64,000 nucleotides of DNA from Alphaproteobacteria bacterium (GCA_024742605.1 JANSYC010000004.1:36316-100315), one strand, 5' to 3'; shown: positions 53,208 through 63,346, counted from the stretch's first letter. Made by a program: numbers and translations. The notes: a model not told the origin generated them from the letters alone.

Positions 53208-54415
53208 CCGAACCGGCGCCGGCCGTCATTTCGGGAGAAGTGCAGCCGTTTGAACTGTCCAGGCGGCAGGTCGGATGGACCCTGTCCGCGCATTTCCTCA
53301 GCTCGGCCTCGATCGGAGTGGCGATCGGCGGAATCGTGCCGCTGATCTCGGTCACCCTTGAGGCCCGCGGGGTGGACACCGTGATCATCGGTGTCAATTC
53401 GGCCATGACCTCCATCGGTGTGATCCTTGCGGCCCCGTTCGTGCCTTCGATCGTGCGCGCTTTGGGGGCGGGATGGGCGATCGTGGCGGGGCTGATCTTT
53501 GCCACACTGGCCACAATCGGGCTCGGGTTGGTGGATGATCTCTGGGTCTGGCTGCTGCTGCGGCTGCTGATGGGGGTGGGTGTGGTCACGCACTGGGTGG
53601 TCAGCGAAACCTGGATGCAGGCGATCGTCAGCGAACGTCGACGGGGCTTGGTGATGTCCGTCTACGTGACCTCGATCGCCGCCGGGTTCGCATCCGGTCC
53701 CGTGGTCTTGAGCTTCACCGGAACCGCGGGACTCCTGCCTTTTATCGTGTTCGCCACGATGATCGGTCTGACGGCCCTGCCGATGATTCCGATCCGCCAT
53801 CTGGTGCCGCCCCTCGCCCTGAATGAGCGGGGCAGCGCGCTGCGGCTCCTGCGTCAGGCACCGACCATCGCGACGGCCGCCTTGGCGGTCGGTCTGGTGG
53901 ACGCGGCGTTCTTCACGTTTCTGCCGCTCTACGGATTGCGGGTCGGCGTGCCGAAGGAGGAGGCCCTGCTGCTCCTGACCGCTGTGCTCGGCGGCAACGT
54001 GCTGCTGCAGATCCCGCTCGGATGGCTGGCCGACAAGGTGAGCCGCCGAGGCCTCCTGATCGGGCTCGCGGCGATCTGCGTGGCCGGTCCGGTGGTCACG
54101 GCTCCGTTTATCCTATCCGGGTCTTGGATCATGTATCCGCTGGGGGTGATCTGGGGCGGGGCGGCGTTCGGAATCTATACCGTCGGCGTCACCATGCTCG
54201 GCGAGCGCTATCGTGGCGGCGAACTGGCCTCTGCGAACGCGGCGTTCGTGGTGTGTTTCGAAATCGCAAATATCACAGGTCCGCCGGTCGCCGGACTGGC
54301 GATGGAGCTTTGGGCCCCGCACGGTCTGATGGTCTATATGACCGTCGTCTCCGCCGGTTTCCTGCTGCTGGCGATCTTCAGAGGCGCCCAGCGCGCCGTC
54401 CAATCCGGCTCTTAG
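53204..54415 (+). CDS. MFS transporter, YcaD-like
   Basis: The 403-residue carrier has 12 hydrophobic segments. Conserved positions include GGIVPLISVTLEARGVD near the N-terminus, VVSETWMQAIVSERRRG in the central loop and LGWLADKVSRRGLLIG in the second half. YcaD-type MFS proteins have unknown substrates. The ATG at 53204 overlaps the stop of the coiled-coil gene (ATGA), so they are co-translated. It ends 9 nt before the convergent SPOR lipoprotein gene. Confidence 0.87.
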   Translation: MTEPAPAVISGEVQPFELSRRQVGWTLSAHFLSSASIGVAIGGIVPLISVTLEARGVDTVIIGVNSAMTSIGVILAAPFVPSIVRALGAGWAIVAGLIFATLATIGLGLVDDLWVWLLLRLLMGVGVVTHWVVSETWMQAIVSERRRGLVMSVYVTSIAAGFASGPVVLSFTGTAGLLPFIVFATMIGLTALPMIPIRHLVPPLALNERGSALRLLRQAPTIATAALAVGLVDAAFFTFLPLYGLRVGVPKEEALLLLTAVLGGNVLLQIPLGWLADKVSRRGLLIGLAAICVAGPVVTAPFILSGSWIMYPLGVIWGGAAFGIYTVGVTMLGERYRGGELASANAAFVVCFEIANITGPPVAGLAMELWAPHGLMVYMTVVSAGFLLLAIFRGAQRAVQSGS

Positions 54416-54424
54416 GCCGCCCGG

Positions 54425-55666
54425 TCACGGCAGCGGGCCCTTGGCCTCGCAGAACTGGCCGGCGGACTTCAGAGGGCCGCAGAATGCCGTTGCCTCAGCC
54501 TTGGTCGGGAACCCTCGTGCCATCAATCGGACATAGGTCCCACGGCCGTTCCCCGGATCGAACTCACTGGTCAGCATGGACAGTTTGTCGAGCTGCGGGA
54601 ACTTTGCCTTCAAGGTGGTCCACCCCGCTTGCGCGCGGCTCGAGGCCCGATAGGAGGCAAGATGCACGGCCCACGGCCCGTCGGCCATTGGGCTCGTTCC
54701 GGTTCCGGATGCGGCCATTGCCTTGGGCATGGTGCTCCCGGGTTCCATGGTTCCGGGACCAGCAGCGCCCAGCGGCGCCAGCCCGGCGGCCTTCTCGAGG
54801 CGGTCCACCGCGACTTCAAGCCGGTCCAGCCGCCGTTCGATCGGACTTGCCGGCATGGTATCCGCCATTCCGGACGCGGCCATGCCTGGCGTCATCGTTC
54901 CGGCAATGGCACCGGCGCCTGTCGACATCGGCAGAGGAACGCCTGTCTGATCCGCCGTGACCACAGGGGTCGGTGCCGCGGCGTTCGGAGCGATGGGGGT
55001 CGAGGCGGCCAGATTTGCGGTCCGGTCATTGGACAGATTGACCGAGACCAATTCCTTCCGGCTGTTCTGTCCGGCAAAACTCCGCTCCCGCAGCACCACA
55101 TTCTGGACTACCGGCGAATAGTACATCGTGTCGGTATAGTCCCGTCGCTGACAGGTGATCTTGAAGGTGGTGTAGGTCCCGGCTTTGACCTGCACGGTCT
55201 CCTGGCCCATCACCTCGCAGCTGTGCTCATCCTGCCAGCCCTCTGGCAGGGTCTCGCTGGAGCCGCGCACCACATAGGCGACCCGGTTGCCTTCGCGGAG
55301 CGGGAACAGCTGCTCCGGGCTGCCGATGATGGCCTGACGTCCGCGGCCGAGTTCCGGATGCGCCGACCAGTTGAGCGGCGGTGTCACGATATAGGGATCG
55401 CGGGTCCAGATGACGCTGCTGTCGCTTTCGTCGTCGGTCCACGTCACCCGGTCCGGCGAGACGGCAACCACCCGTTCCTGGGTGATGGCTCCGTCCTGGT
55501 CGAACACGAAGGTGTCGCCGGTGGCGTAAGCGGGAATGTCGGCGGCCGGAAGCGAGCCCTGATCGGGCACCGATCCGGCGTTCCCGGAGAACCCGGAAAA
55601 GTTCGAGCATCCTGAGAGAAGGATAAGCGCGGCGCCACCGGCCAGGATCGAAAATCGGTTCGCCAT
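54425..55666 (-). CDS. SPOR-domain lipoprotein
   Basis: This 413-residue protein has a lipobox LILLSGCSNF near residue 20. The N-terminal half (about residues 40-215) is beta-rich with two cysteines (HSCEVMG, KITCQRR). A low-complexity Ala/Pro/Met/Thr-rich linker follows, then a short coiled-coil (RRLDRLEVAVDRLEKA). The C-terminal SPOR domain (about 335-410) begins WAVHLASYRASSRAQAGW. SPOR domains bind denuded peptidoglycan at division sites. A periplasmic, outer-membrane-anchored role in cell-wall remodelling is inferred. Confidence 0.85.
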   Translation of the reverse strand: MANRFSILAGGAALILLSGCSNFSGFSGNAGSVPDQGSLPAADIPAYATGDTFVFDQDGAITQERVVAVSPDRVTWTDDESDSSVIWTRDPYIVTPPLNWSAHPELGRGRQAIIGSPEQLFPLREGNRVAYVVRGSSETLPEGWQDEHSCEVMGQETVQVKAGTYTTFKITCQRRDYTDTMYYSPVVQNVVLRERSFAGQNSRKELVSVNLSNDRTANLAASTPIAPNAAAPTPVVTADQTGVPLPMSTGAGAIAGTMTPGMAASGMADTMPASPIERRLDRLEVAVDRLEKAAGLAPLGAAGPGTMEPGSTMPKAMAASGTGTSPMADGPWAVHLASYRASSRAQAGWTTLKAKFPQLDKLSMLTSEFDPGNGRGTYVRLMARGFPTKAEATAFCGPLKSAGQFCEAKGPLP

Positions 55667-55918
55667 ACTGCTTTTACCTCAGCCCAAGACTGGAGCGGGA
55701 ATCGGGTAAGAGTCTCAATATTTTGCGGGGGCTTGTCAAGAAAACGCTACATCCGGTCAAATGATCGTCGTTTTTCTCCAGAGCCATATCGTCACCAGAC
55801 TGCGCCGCTGTCCGAGATTGACCAGAAGCCTTGTGAGCGACAGAGTTACCGGCAAGAGTTCATCCCCTTCCAGCGGGTCGCGTGTTGCGCGCCCGCCGTG
55901 TCAATTTTGGAGACAGCC

Positions 55919-56710
55919 ATGGCCTATGCGCTCGAGACCAACGACAATTCGATCGACATCCCGTCCGTCCGAGGCCGGGTCAGCGCCGAGGAATGGAGGG
56001 CGCGGGTTGACCTCGCGGCCTGCTACCGGCTGGTCGCGCATCACGGATGGACGGATTCGATCTACACCCATATCTCGGCGCGGGTCCCGGGTGAAGACGG
56101 CCATTTTCTGATCAATCCCTACGGGCTGATGTTCGAGGAGGTGACGGCGTCCTCGCTGGTGAAGATCGATTTCAACGGCAAGATCGTTATGGACAGCCCG
56201 TTCGAGGTGAACGAGGCCGGATTCACCATCCACAGCGCCATTCACATGGCGCGGCACGAGGTGGCCTGTGTGATCCACACCCATACCGTCGCCGGTATGG
56301 CCGTCGCGGCTCAGAAGGACGGCATCCTGCCGATCAGCCAGAACTCCATGATGTTCTTCGGCAACCACTGCGCCTATCACGACTATGAGGGCATCGCGCT
56401 GGATCTGGACGAGCGGGACCGTTTGGTTGCCGACCTTGGTGAGCGTTATGTGATGGTCCTGCGGAACCACGGTTTGCTGGTCTGTGGCCGGACCACCGGC
56501 GAAGCCTTCGAGATCATGCACAATCTCGAGAAGACCTGCGCGGCGCAGATCGCGGCGCAGGCCGGCGGCGAGCTGAACCTGCCGTCCGACGAAGTCTGCC
56601 AGCACACCGCCGATCAATTCTGGCGGAACAGCAATGAGCCGTTCGGCAAGCGGGCCTGGCCGGCGATGATGCGAGTCCTGGATCGCAACAATCCCGGCTA
56701 CGACGCGTAA
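55919..56710 (+). CDS. Class II aldolase/adducin family protein
   Basis: The 263-residue protein has the zinc-site histidines in CVIHTHTVAGMAV and LRNHGLLVCG, and the substrate-loop block HISARVPGEDGHFLINPYG. GGAG lies 6 nt before ATG 55919. It opens a + strand pair with an amidohydrolase. Class II aldolases cleave or isomerise phosphorylated sugars or keto acids, but adducin-like members of this length have diverse or unknown roles. The MtnA gene 3 kb away raises the possibility of a methylthio-sugar aldolase, which needs direct testing. Confidence 0.87.
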   Translation: MAYALETNDNSIDIPSVRGRVSAEEWRARVDLAACYRLVAHHGWTDSIYTHISARVPGEDGHFLINPYGLMFEEVTASSLVKIDFNGKIVMDSPFEVNEAGFTIHSAIHMARHEVACVIHTHTVAGMAVAAQKDGILPISQNSMMFFGNHCAYHDYEGIALDLDERDRLVADLGERYVMVLRNHGLLVCGRTTGEAFEIMHNLEKTCAAQIAAQAGGELNLPSDEVCQHTADQFWRNSNEPFGKRAWPAMMRVLDRNNPGYDA

Positions 56711-56737
56711 CCCTGCCTGAGCCAGCGGAGATCTGAG

Positions 56738-58363
56738 ATGCGGATTGCGGCGGAGAGCCTGCTTACGGGCGGGAAGGTCTTTCTCGGCCCCGGTTTGGGG
56801 TTCGCGGAGGCGGTGGCGTTCTGGGGCGGCAAGGTGCTGGCGACCGGATCGGCGACGGACCTTTCGGCGCTGGTGGGGCCGGACACCAGGGTGATCAACC
56901 TCAAAGGGCGCCTCGCGGTGCCGGGCTTCAACGACGCCCACCAGCACATGATGTCCATGGGCTTCGGTGACCTGGATGTTGACCTCAAGGACGAGTCGAT
57001 CGACACCCTGGACAAGCTGCTGGCAGCGGTGAAGGAAGGTGTCGATGCGGCGGGCCCGGGCGAATGGGTGCTTGGCCGGGGCTACGACCATTTCGAGCTG
57101 GACGTGAAACGCCATCCGCTGCGCGAGGAACTGGATCTGATCGCACCGGACCATCCCGTCTACATCAAGCGCACCTGTGGCCATATGGGGGTGGCGAATT
57201 CCAAGGCGCTGGAACTGGCGGGGATCACCGAGTCGTCGCCGCAACCTGCGGGCGGGCACATCGAAAGCCAGAACGGCAAGCTGACCGGCCTGATGCAGGA
57301 GACCGCCCAGCAGCTGATCACCAAGGCGCAGCCGGACGACAAGCTGGAGACTTTGGTCACGGCGATCGAGGCGGGGGCGCGGCTGAACCTGTCGTTCGGG
57401 ATCACCAGCTGCACCGATCCCGCCGTGGGCCTGCGCAAGGGGTATATGGACTGGCAGGCCTACCTGGCCGCCCGCCGCCAGAACCGCTTGCCGATCCGGA
57501 TGTATCTGATGCCGCTGGCCGGTGCGTCCGGCTGGCCGGACCGGGCGATCGGCATGGACTTGATGACCGGGGACGGGGACGAGTGGATGCGCGTCGGTCC
57601 GATGAAGCTGTTCACCGACGGCTCCGCCGGCGGCAAGACCGCCGCCATGTCGGAGCCCTATATCGACGATTCCGAGAACACCGGAATTTTCATCTACGGG
57701 GACGAGGAGCTGCACGGCTATATCGCCGACTATCACGCGCGCGGCTTTCAGATCGCCACCCATGCGATCGGGGATGCGGCGATTGAGCAGGTGCTGTCCG
57801 GCTACGAGAAGGCGATGGGCAACACTGTCGATCCAAGCCGCCGGCACCGGATCGAGCATTGCGGCTTTCTGACCGACGATCAGCTCAAGCGGATGGCAGC
57901 GGCGGGCATCCTGCCGGCACCGCAGCCAATCTTTCTTTACGAGTTCGGCGATCTGTATCGGAACGTGCTCGGCTCCGGCAGGCCGGAGGCCAGCTATCCG
58001 ATGCGGAAATGGGCCGACGCGGGCCTGAACCCGTCCGCCAGTTCCGACGGTCCGGTCAGCTCGACCAACCCGTTCCGAAACCTCTACACCATGGTCACCC
58101 GCAAGACGAACAAGGGCACCGTGATCGGGGCTGATCAGGCCCTCACGCTGGAGGAGGCGATCGGCGCCTACACCGTAAATTCGGCCTACGGGTCGTTCGA
58201 GGAAGGGATCAAGGGCACGCTCGCCCCCGGGATGCTGGGTGACGTGGCGGTACTGGACACCGATCTGTTCGCGACCGAGCCCGAGGCCTGGCTCTCGGCC
58301 CACTGCGATCTCGCCATCGTCGGCGGTGCCGTGGCGCACGATCGGTTGGGTGAGGCGGGCTAG
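56738..58363 (+). CDS. YtcJ-like amidohydrolase
   Basis: The 541-residue protein shows the amidohydrolase metal motif DAHQHM near residue 70, KLFTDGSAGG in the middle, ATHAIGD and RIEHCG for later ligands, and the C-terminal GMLGDVAVLD beta segment. YtcJ proteins hydrolyse N-acyl or formamide bonds. GGAG precedes ATG 56738 at 7 nt. It starts 27 nt after the aldolase gene. Its stop overlaps by 4 nt the end of the convergent SDR gene. Confidence 0.88.
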   Translation: MRIAAESLLTGGKVFLGPGLGFAEAVAFWGGKVLATGSATDLSALVGPDTRVINLKGRLAVPGFNDAHQHMMSMGFGDLDVDLKDESIDTLDKLLAAVKEGVDAAGPGEWVLGRGYDHFELDVKRHPLREELDLIAPDHPVYIKRTCGHMGVANSKALELAGITESSPQPAGGHIESQNGKLTGLMQETAQQLITKAQPDDKLETLVTAIEAGARLNLSFGITSCTDPAVGLRKGYMDWQAYLAARRQNRLPIRMYLMPLAGASGWPDRAIGMDLMTGDGDEWMRVGPMKLFTDGSAGGKTAAMSEPYIDDSENTGIFIYGDEELHGYIADYHARGFQIATHAIGDAAIEQVLSGYEKAMGNTVDPSRRHRIEHCGFLTDDQLKRMAAAGILPAPQPIFLYEFGDLYRNVLGSGRPEASYPMRKWADAGLNPSASSDGPVSSTNPFRNLYTMVTRKTNKGTVIGADQALTLEEAIGAYTVNSAYGSFEEGIKGTLAPGMLGDVAVLDTDLFATEPEAWLSAHCDLAIVGGAVAHDRLGEAG

Positions 58364-59112
58364 GTCAGAAATACCCCGCCGTTCGCGTGGATGGTCTGGC
58401 CGGTAATGTAGCCGCCCTCGGGGCCGGCCAGGAAGCGGATCGTGTCGGCGATCTCATCCATCTTGCCCTTGCGGCCGAGCGGAATGCCGCCATCGGTCAG
58501 ATTGCTCGGCATGGCGCCGGCCGTCGCGCCGCGCACCGTGTCGATCGCGCCCGGCGCCACGCAATTGCAGCGGATGCCGTGGGGCGCCAGTTCGATCGCC
58601 AGCGCCCGCATCAGCCCTTCCAGTCCGGATTTGGACGCCGAGACATGGCAGCGGTTCGGCGTCGCCACATGGGTCGACACGCCGGATAAACCTACAATCG
58701 ACCCGCCACCGCGTACGATCAGATGGGGTACCGTCGCCTTGCACAGCAGGAAGGCACCATCCAGCGCTACAGACAGGATCTCCCGCCACTCCGCGAAGTC
58801 CATGTCCACGAACGGGGTCTGGCGGCGCAGGCCCGCATTGCTGACCACGATGTCGAGCCCGCCCATGGCGGCGACGCCTTCCTCGGCCATCGCGAACACC
58901 TGCTTCTCGTCGGAGACATCGCCCAGCAGGGCGACCGCCCGGCGTCCGAGTGCGCGGATTTCCTCCGCCACAGCCTCGATCGAGTCCCGGTCGGAGCGGC
59001 CGTTGACGATGATGTCGGCACCGTCGCGCGCCAGTCTGAGCGCAGTGGTCCGGCCGATGTTCTTACCCGCCCCGCTGACCAGCGCGACCTTGCCTTCCAA
59101 CGTCCCCGCCAT
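58360..59112 (-). CDS. SDR family protein with altered active site
   Basis: The 250-residue protein has the SDR fold: cofactor motif SGAGKNIGRTTAL, NAGLRRQ, catalytic-region Ser in GLSGVSTH, and a conserved C-terminal GPEGGYITGQTIHANGG. In place of the usual YxASK the sequence is HVSASK: the position of the catalytic Tyr is Val, with His one residue earlier. The Lys is retained. It may be a non-catalytic binding protein or use an alternative general acid. GGAGG lies 5 nt before ATG 59112. It is 21 nt downstream of mtnA on the same strand. Confidence 0.85.
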   Translation of the reverse strand: MAGTLEGKVALVSGAGKNIGRTTALRLARDGADIIVNGRSDRDSIEAVAEEIRALGRRAVALLGDVSDEKQVFAMAEEGVAAMGGLDIVVSNAGLRRQTPFVDMDFAEWREILSVALDGAFLLCKATVPHLIVRGGGSIVGLSGVSTHVATPNRCHVSASKSGLEGLMRALAIELAPHGIRCNCVAPGAIDTVRGATAGAMPSNLTDGGIPLGRKGKMDEIADTIRFLAGPEGGYITGQTIHANGGVFLT

Positions 59113-59133
59113 GATGTCCTCCCGGTGGTCTGG

Positions 59134-60234
59134 TTATTCGCCGGCCGCGCGGTGCTCCGGGAACAGCGAGCGTAGCCCGTCGGGGGAGGCAGCGCATACG
59201 CCCCGTTCGGTGATCAGTCCCGTGACCAGACGGGCGGGAGTGACATCGAAGGCCGGATTGGCGGCAGGGCTGCCGTCCGGGGTGATGGTGACCGCCGCGA
59301 TCGAGCCGTCGTCGAGCCGCCCGGGAATCCGGGTCACCTCGGAGGCGGACCGCTCCTCGATCTCGATGTCCATGCCGTCATCCAAGGTCCAGTCGATTGT
59401 CGGACTGGGCAGGGCCACGTAGAACGGCACGCCGTTGTCATGGGCGGCCAAGGCCTTGAGATAGGTGCCGATCTTGTTGGCGATGTCGCCGTTGGCGCTG
59501 ACCCGGTCGGTGCCGGTGATGCACAGGTCGACCAGGCCCCGCTGCATCATATGGCCGCCCGCATTGTCGACGATTACCGTGTGTGGCACCCCGTGGTTCT
59601 GCAGCTCCCAGGCGGTCAGGAAGGCGCCCTGGTTGCGGGGGCGGGTCTCGTCCACCCAGACATGGATCGGGATTCCCGAGTCGTGGGCCTGATAGATCGG
59701 GCTGGTGGCGGTGCCCCAATCGACGGTGGCGAGCCAGCCGGCATTGCAGTGGGTCAGCACGTTGACCGGCTCGCCGGGTTTCTTGGCTGCGATGTCCTTG
59801 ATGATCTCCAACCCGTGCCGGCCGATGGCATGGTTCAGATCGGCATCCTCGTCGCAGACATGACGGGCGAAGGCGGCGGCCGCGTCCACTCTGTCGGCGG
59901 GGGCGATAGCGGACAGTTTGGCGCGTCCGGCATCGAGCGCCCAACGCAGGTTCACAGCAGTCGGGCGGGTCACGATCAGACTGTCGTAGGCGCGCACCAA
60001 TCCGGTGTCCGAACTGTCTTCCCGCATCGCCAGCCACAGCCCCCAGGCCGCCGTCGCTCCGATCAGCGGTGCGCCGCGGACAAGCATCGCCTTGATGGCG
60101 TGGGCGGCGTCGGCAGCCGTGCTGAGCCGCTCGGTGACGAAGGCATGTGGCAAGCGGGTCTGATCGATGATCTCGACCGCCTCCCCATCGGCGGCCTGCC
60201 ATATCGGGCGGTAGGGGGTTCCGTTGACTTTCAT
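59134..60234 (-). CDS. mtnA: S-methyl-5-thioribose-1-phosphate isomerase
   Basis: This 366-residue protein matches Mtn[20 protein letters not shown], the catalytic Cys in [11 protein letters not shown], and the catalytic Asp in [19 protein letters not shown]. It isomerises methylthioribose-1-phosphate to methylthioribulose-1-phosphate in methylthioadenosine (MTA) recycling. The start [10 protein letters not shown] at 60234 is chosen; a much longer open frame upstream is fortuitous. No mtnP, mtnK, mtnB, mtnC or mtnD is in the window. A downstream SDR is probably co-transcribed. Confidence 0.93.
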   Translation of the reverse strand: MKVNGTPYRPIWQAADGEAVEIIDQTRLPHAFVTERLSTAADAAHAIKAMLVRGAPLIGATAAWGLWLAMREDSSDTGLVRAYDSLIVTRPTAVNLRWALDAGRAKLSAIAPADRVDAAAAFARHVCDEDADLNHAIGRHGLEIIKDIAAKKPGEPVNVLTHCNAGWLATVDWGTATSPIYQAHDSGIPIHVWVDETRPRNQGAFLTAWELQNHGVPHTVIVDNAGGHMMQRGLVDLCITGTDRVSANGDIANKIGTYLKALAAHDNGVPFYVALPSPTIDWTLDDGMDIEIEERSASEVTRIPGRLDDGSIAAVTITPDGSPAANPAFDVTPARLVTGLITERGVCAASPDGLRSLFPEHRAAGE

Positions 60235-60417
60235 GGCGCTCTCCCTGTCGCGGCCAGAGGTTCGCCCTCTATTTGCTACGCTGGGCGGTCGGCCGCAAGG
60301 GACTCCCGGTACATGTGACGGCGAAGGAACGGGCCCATCCCGCGACACGCTTTGATGACAGCGTTCAAGGTGAATGCTAGAACCCTGCCTCTTTTGCGCC
60401 ACCGGAGACCGACACTC

Positions 60418-61716
60418 ATGATTCCCCGTTATTCCCGAGAGAAAATGGCTTCGATCTGGTCGCCGGAGACCAAGTTCCAGATCTGGTTCGAGATCGAGGC
60501 GCATGCCTGCGACGCGCAGGCCGAGCTCGGCGTGATCCCGAAAGAGGCCGCCAAGGCGGTCTGGGAGCGGGGGCAGTTCGAGGTGGCGCGGATCGACGCG
60601 ATCGAGGCCGAGGTCAAGCACGACGTGATCGCCTTCCTGACCAATCTCGCGGAATATGTCGGCCCGGAAGCGCGCTTCGTGCACCAGGGTATGACCAGTT
60701 CGGACGTTCTGGACACCTGTTTGGCGGTCCAGCTGGTGCGGGCGGCGGATCTTCTGATCGAGGATCTGGACGGACTTCTTGCGGCGCTGGAGCGCCGCGC
60801 GTTCGAGCACAAGGACACGGTCAAGGTCGGCCGCTCCCACGGCATTCACGCGGAGCCCACCACTTTCGGCGTCACGCTCGCCAGCCATTTTGTCGAGTTC
60901 CAGCGCTGCCGGGAGCGGATGGTGGCCGCCCGCAAGGAAATCGCCACCTGTCAGATCTCCGGCGCGGTCGGCACCTTCGCCAATATTGATCCTTATGTGG
61001 AAGAGCACGTGGCCAAGGCCCTGGGCCTCGCGGTTGAGCCGGTCTCGACCCAGGTGATCCCGCGCGACCGGCACGCCATGTTCTTCGCCACCCTTGGCGT
61101 GGTCGCCTCCTCGGTCGAGCGGCTGGCGACCGAGATTCGCCATCTGCAGCGCACCGAGGTGCGCGAGGCCGAGGAGTTCTTCAGCGAGAAGCAGAAGGGC
61201 TCGTCCGCCATGCCGCATAAGCGGAACCCGGTGCTGACCGAGAATCTCACCGGCCTCGCCCGGCTGGTACGGATGACCGTGGTGCCTGCGATGGGGAATG
61301 TGGCGCTCTGGCACGAGCGGGACATCAGCCACTCCTCGGTTGAGCGCGGGATCGCGCCGGACGCCACGGTGACCCTGGATTTCGCGCTGGCGCGGCTGAC
61401 CGGCGTGGTCGACAAGATGCTGATCTATCCCGAGCAGATGAAGGCCAATCTGGACAAGCTGGGCGGCCTGATCCACAGCCAGCGGGTCATGCTGGCCCTG
61501 ACCCAGAAGGGGGTGGATCGCGAGGCGGCGTACCGTCTGGTTCAGCGCAACGCCATGCCGGTCTGGCTTGAGGGCAAGGATTTCCGAGGCCTGCTGGGGG
61601 CCGATGCCGAGGTGACCGCGGCGATCACACCGGCGGAACTCGATGGCCTGTTCGACCTCGGCTACCACACCAAGCATGTGGACACGATCTTCAAGCGGGT
61701 GTTCGGCCGGGCCTAG
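60418..61716 (+). CDS. purB: Adenylosuccinate lyase
   Basis: The 432-residue fumarase/aspartase-superfamily enzyme begins [19 protein letters not shown] and contains [22 protein letters not shown] and the lyase signature [10 protein letters not shown]. It acts twice in purine synthesis, splitting SAICAR and adenylosuccinate and releasing fumarate. The ATG at 60418 is chosen for its family-typical N-terminus. It is divergent from mtnA; the 183 nt between them must hold both promoters. Normal family length. Confidence 0.96.
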   Translation: MIPRYSREKMASIWSPETKFQIWFEIEAHACDAQAELGVIPKEAAKAVWERGQFEVARIDAIEAEVKHDVIAFLTNLAEYVGPEARFVHQGMTSSDVLDTCLAVQLVRAADLLIEDLDGLLAALERRAFEHKDTVKVGRSHGIHAEPTTFGVTLASHFVEFQRCRERMVAARKEIATCQISGAVGTFANIDPYVEEHVAKALGLAVEPVSTQVIPRDRHAMFFATLGVVASSVERLATEIRHLQRTEVREAEEFFSEKQKGSSAMPHKRNPVLTENLTGLARLVRMTVVPAMGNVALWHERDISHSSVERGIAPDATVTLDFALARLTGVVDKMLIYPEQMKANLDKLGGLIHSQRVMLALTQKGVDREAAYRLVQRNAMPVWLEGKDFRGLLGADAEVTAAITPAELDGLFDLGYHTKHVDTIFKRVFGRA

Positions 61717-61741
61717 CCTTCGGGTGTGAGCTGACGATCTC

Positions 61742-62791
61742 TCAGTGCAGGAACGCCAGCAGCACATAGCGGCTGCCGGCGATCACCGGCCGGGCCTCGT
61801 GCAGCAGCGTGCAGGAGAACACCAGCGCGGCACCGGGGGCGGGGCGGTAGCCGACCTCGCCGTATTCCGGGAACACCAGCTGTCCGCCATCATAGTCGGC
61901 ACCCGGTCCGCCCGCGTTCAGGTTCAGGGTGACGGCGAACAGCCGGGTCCGGGTGGCCTGGGTGGTGTTGTCCCGGTGAGCGCGGAAATGTCCGCCGTCG
62001 GCGGCGTCGTAGCGGACGATCTTGAACTCCTCGTGCCGGGAGATGTTGGCATGGGTGGCCTTCTGGATCTCCGGGATCAGCCGACGGCTGAACATCTGCG
62101 TGATCGCGCCGTCCAACCGGCTGCCGGGCTGAATCACGTGATCGCGCCGGACCTTGACCTCCGGGTCCTGCAGCTCGACGGCCTGCCCCTTGACCTGCTG
62201 CATGAAGCCGGACGGGGCATTGCCCTCCTGATCGTGCACCGCGCGCAGATAGGTGCACCATTCGGCGGACAGCACGTCAGGAATTATCATGATCGGGGCG
62301 TGCCGCGTTTCCATCAGCCGCAGGCCGGTCTCCGACAGCTCCGAGACCCGGTCGAGGACGGTGTCGAAATGAGCCTCCGTACCGGTTTCGGGCGCGCGGG
62401 GCAGCACGGCGACGATCCGGCTGTCCCGACCGATGATCGCGGTGCCGGGGCCCTTCAGGTTCAGATTGTGCGCGAGCGCGGCGGGTTCGTCCGACAGTAC
62501 CTCCACATCCAGCGTGTGCTTCTTGGAAAAGGCGAGGTTCTGAACCGGTGCGGCGGATCGGATGACATAGGGCTCCGCCCCCAGGGTCCGGATGCGCGAC
62601 GCCCGCGCGTCGAGGGCCAGCGCCGCCTCGACCGCGTCCGTGCCAGCGGGAATGTGCACCACTGCGATCCGGCCCGCCATACGGTTCAGCGGTTTGGGGC
62701 GGCCGTCGGTCTGCCGCAGCTCGATGGGTGGCGCGTGATCGGCCGTATCGAACCACGGGTGCAGATCGGGCATGGGTGGCGTTCGGGTCAT
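61742..62791 (-). CDS. 2OG-Fe(II) oxygenase with N-terminal redoxin-like domain
   Basis: The 349-residue protein combines two parts. Residues about 25-150 look like a peroxiredoxin/thioredoxin fold ([32 protein letters not shown]) but contain no cysteine. Residues about 165-349 are a prolyl-4-hydroxylase-type dioxygenase with iron ligands HRDN and the His of LLHEARPV, and Arg in GSRYVLL for 2-oxoglutarate. It should hydroxylate a small molecule or protein. Start ATG 62791 is used; ATG 62773 is possible. Confidence 0.85.
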   Translation of the reverse strand: MTRTPPMPDLHPWFDTADHAPPIELRQTDGRPKPLNRMAGRIAVVHIPAGTDAVEAALALDARASRIRTLGAEPYVIRSAAPVQNLAFSKKHTLDVEVLSDEPAALAHNLNLKGPGTAIIGRDSRIVAVLPRAPETGTEAHFDTVLDRVSELSETGLRLMETRHAPIMIIPDVLSAEWCTYLRAVHDQEGNAPSGFMQQVKGQAVELQDPEVKVRRDHVIQPGSRLDGAITQMFSRRLIPEIQKATHANISRHEEFKIVRYDAADGGHFRAHRDNTTQATRTRLFAVTLNLNAGGPGADYDGGQLVFPEYGEVGYRPAPGAALVFSCTLLHEARPVIAGSRYVLLAFLH

Positions 62792-62890
62792 GGTCTGGGA
62801 CGCTCGGGTCGGTTTGCGGCTCGTCGGACCATCATAGCGGGGTCCGCGAGATGATCTCAATTCGCGGACCGTCCGCGCCGGAACCCCCGC

Positions 62891-63172
62891 TCACCCCTCC
62901 GCGCGTCTGGCCAGTTCCTCGATCTGGCCGATCCGGTAGTAATGGATTTCACGGACCAGTCGGATGGTCGGTTTGAGGGCGAAGCAGACGCTGCCGATCA
63001 GGAAAAGCCAGGTGCCGAAAGCCACGGTCGTGTCGTCGAAGAACAGGATGCTGCCGAAGATGAACAGGAAGGCCGCCGCGAAATCAACGAGCGTGTACAC
63101 GATCTCGTAAAGCGCGAAGAGGCGCGCGTTGGAATGGGTCCTCGTGCGGATCTTCGGGTCGAACATTCGCAT
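62891..63172 (-). CDS. YrhK-like small membrane protein
   Basis: The 93-residue protein has two transmembrane helices in the YrhK domain (YEIVYTLVDFAAAFLFIFGS, then FGTWLFLIGSVCFALKPTIR). ATG 63172 is preceded by AAAGGAG at 7-nt spacing, which decides against an upstream in-frame start at 63229. The function is unknown. It is divergent from the riboswitch-controlled ABC transporter gene. Confidence 0.82.
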   Translation of the reverse strand: MRMFDPKIRTRTHSNARLFALYEIVYTLVDFAAAFLFIFGSILFFDDTTVAFGTWLFLIGSVCFALKPTIRLVREIHYYRIGQIEELARRAEG

Positions 63173-63250
63173 CCAAACGCTCCTTTCAGTGATGTAAGCG
63201 GGGGTAACCGTCTGAATTTCATCGCACATAAAAATAGTGCGAAACAGCAG

Positions 63251-63279
63251 TTGACGGTTCCGGCCGGGTGGCCTAGCTA
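63251..63279 (+). promoter_or_regulatory. Promoter in front of the SAM-II-like riboswitch
   Basis: TTGACG (63251-63256) is followed after exactly 17 nt by TAGCTA (63274-63279). The start of transcription would fall at about 63286, directly before the aptamer at 63288. The -35 box is near consensus; the -10 is weak. Confidence 0.5.
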
Positions 63280-63287
63280 ATTTATCA

Positions 63288-63346
63288 AGCGCTGAAGTTG
63301 AGGCTCAGCTTGTGGAAGCGCTATATAAATGTCCGCTAAAGCGAGT
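63288..63346 (+). promoter_or_regulatory. SAM-II-like S-adenosylmethionine riboswitch aptamer
   Basis: Helix P1 is AGCGCT (63288-63293) paired with AGCGCT (63317-63322). The loop contains TTGAGG and CAGCTTG. After ATATAAATGT comes the conserved GCTAAA (63335-63340). Pseudoknot P2 pairs loop CTC-A-GC (63304-63309) with GCGAG (63341-63345), with one bulged A. Order, spacing and the conserved islands (TGA, TTGA, GCTTG, ATAAATGT, GCTAAA) match the compact SAM-II class of alphaproteobacteria as I remember it. SAM-V has a similar core, so the exact class is uncertain. Confidence 0.78.

Noticed and set aside
55901..58339. 812-codon open frame on the - strand
   Set aside because: Antisense to the class II aldolase and amidohydrolase, both well supported; no ribosome site or domain of its own.
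60235..61767. N-terminal extension of the mtnA frame by about 510 codons
   Set aside because: Runs antisense through purB; MtnA homology begins at [10 protein letters not shown] (60234).
63277..63283. Alternative -10 box CTAATTT for the riboswitch promoter
   Set aside because: Spacing to TTGACG would be about 20-21 nt and the transcript would start inside the aptamer P1 stem.
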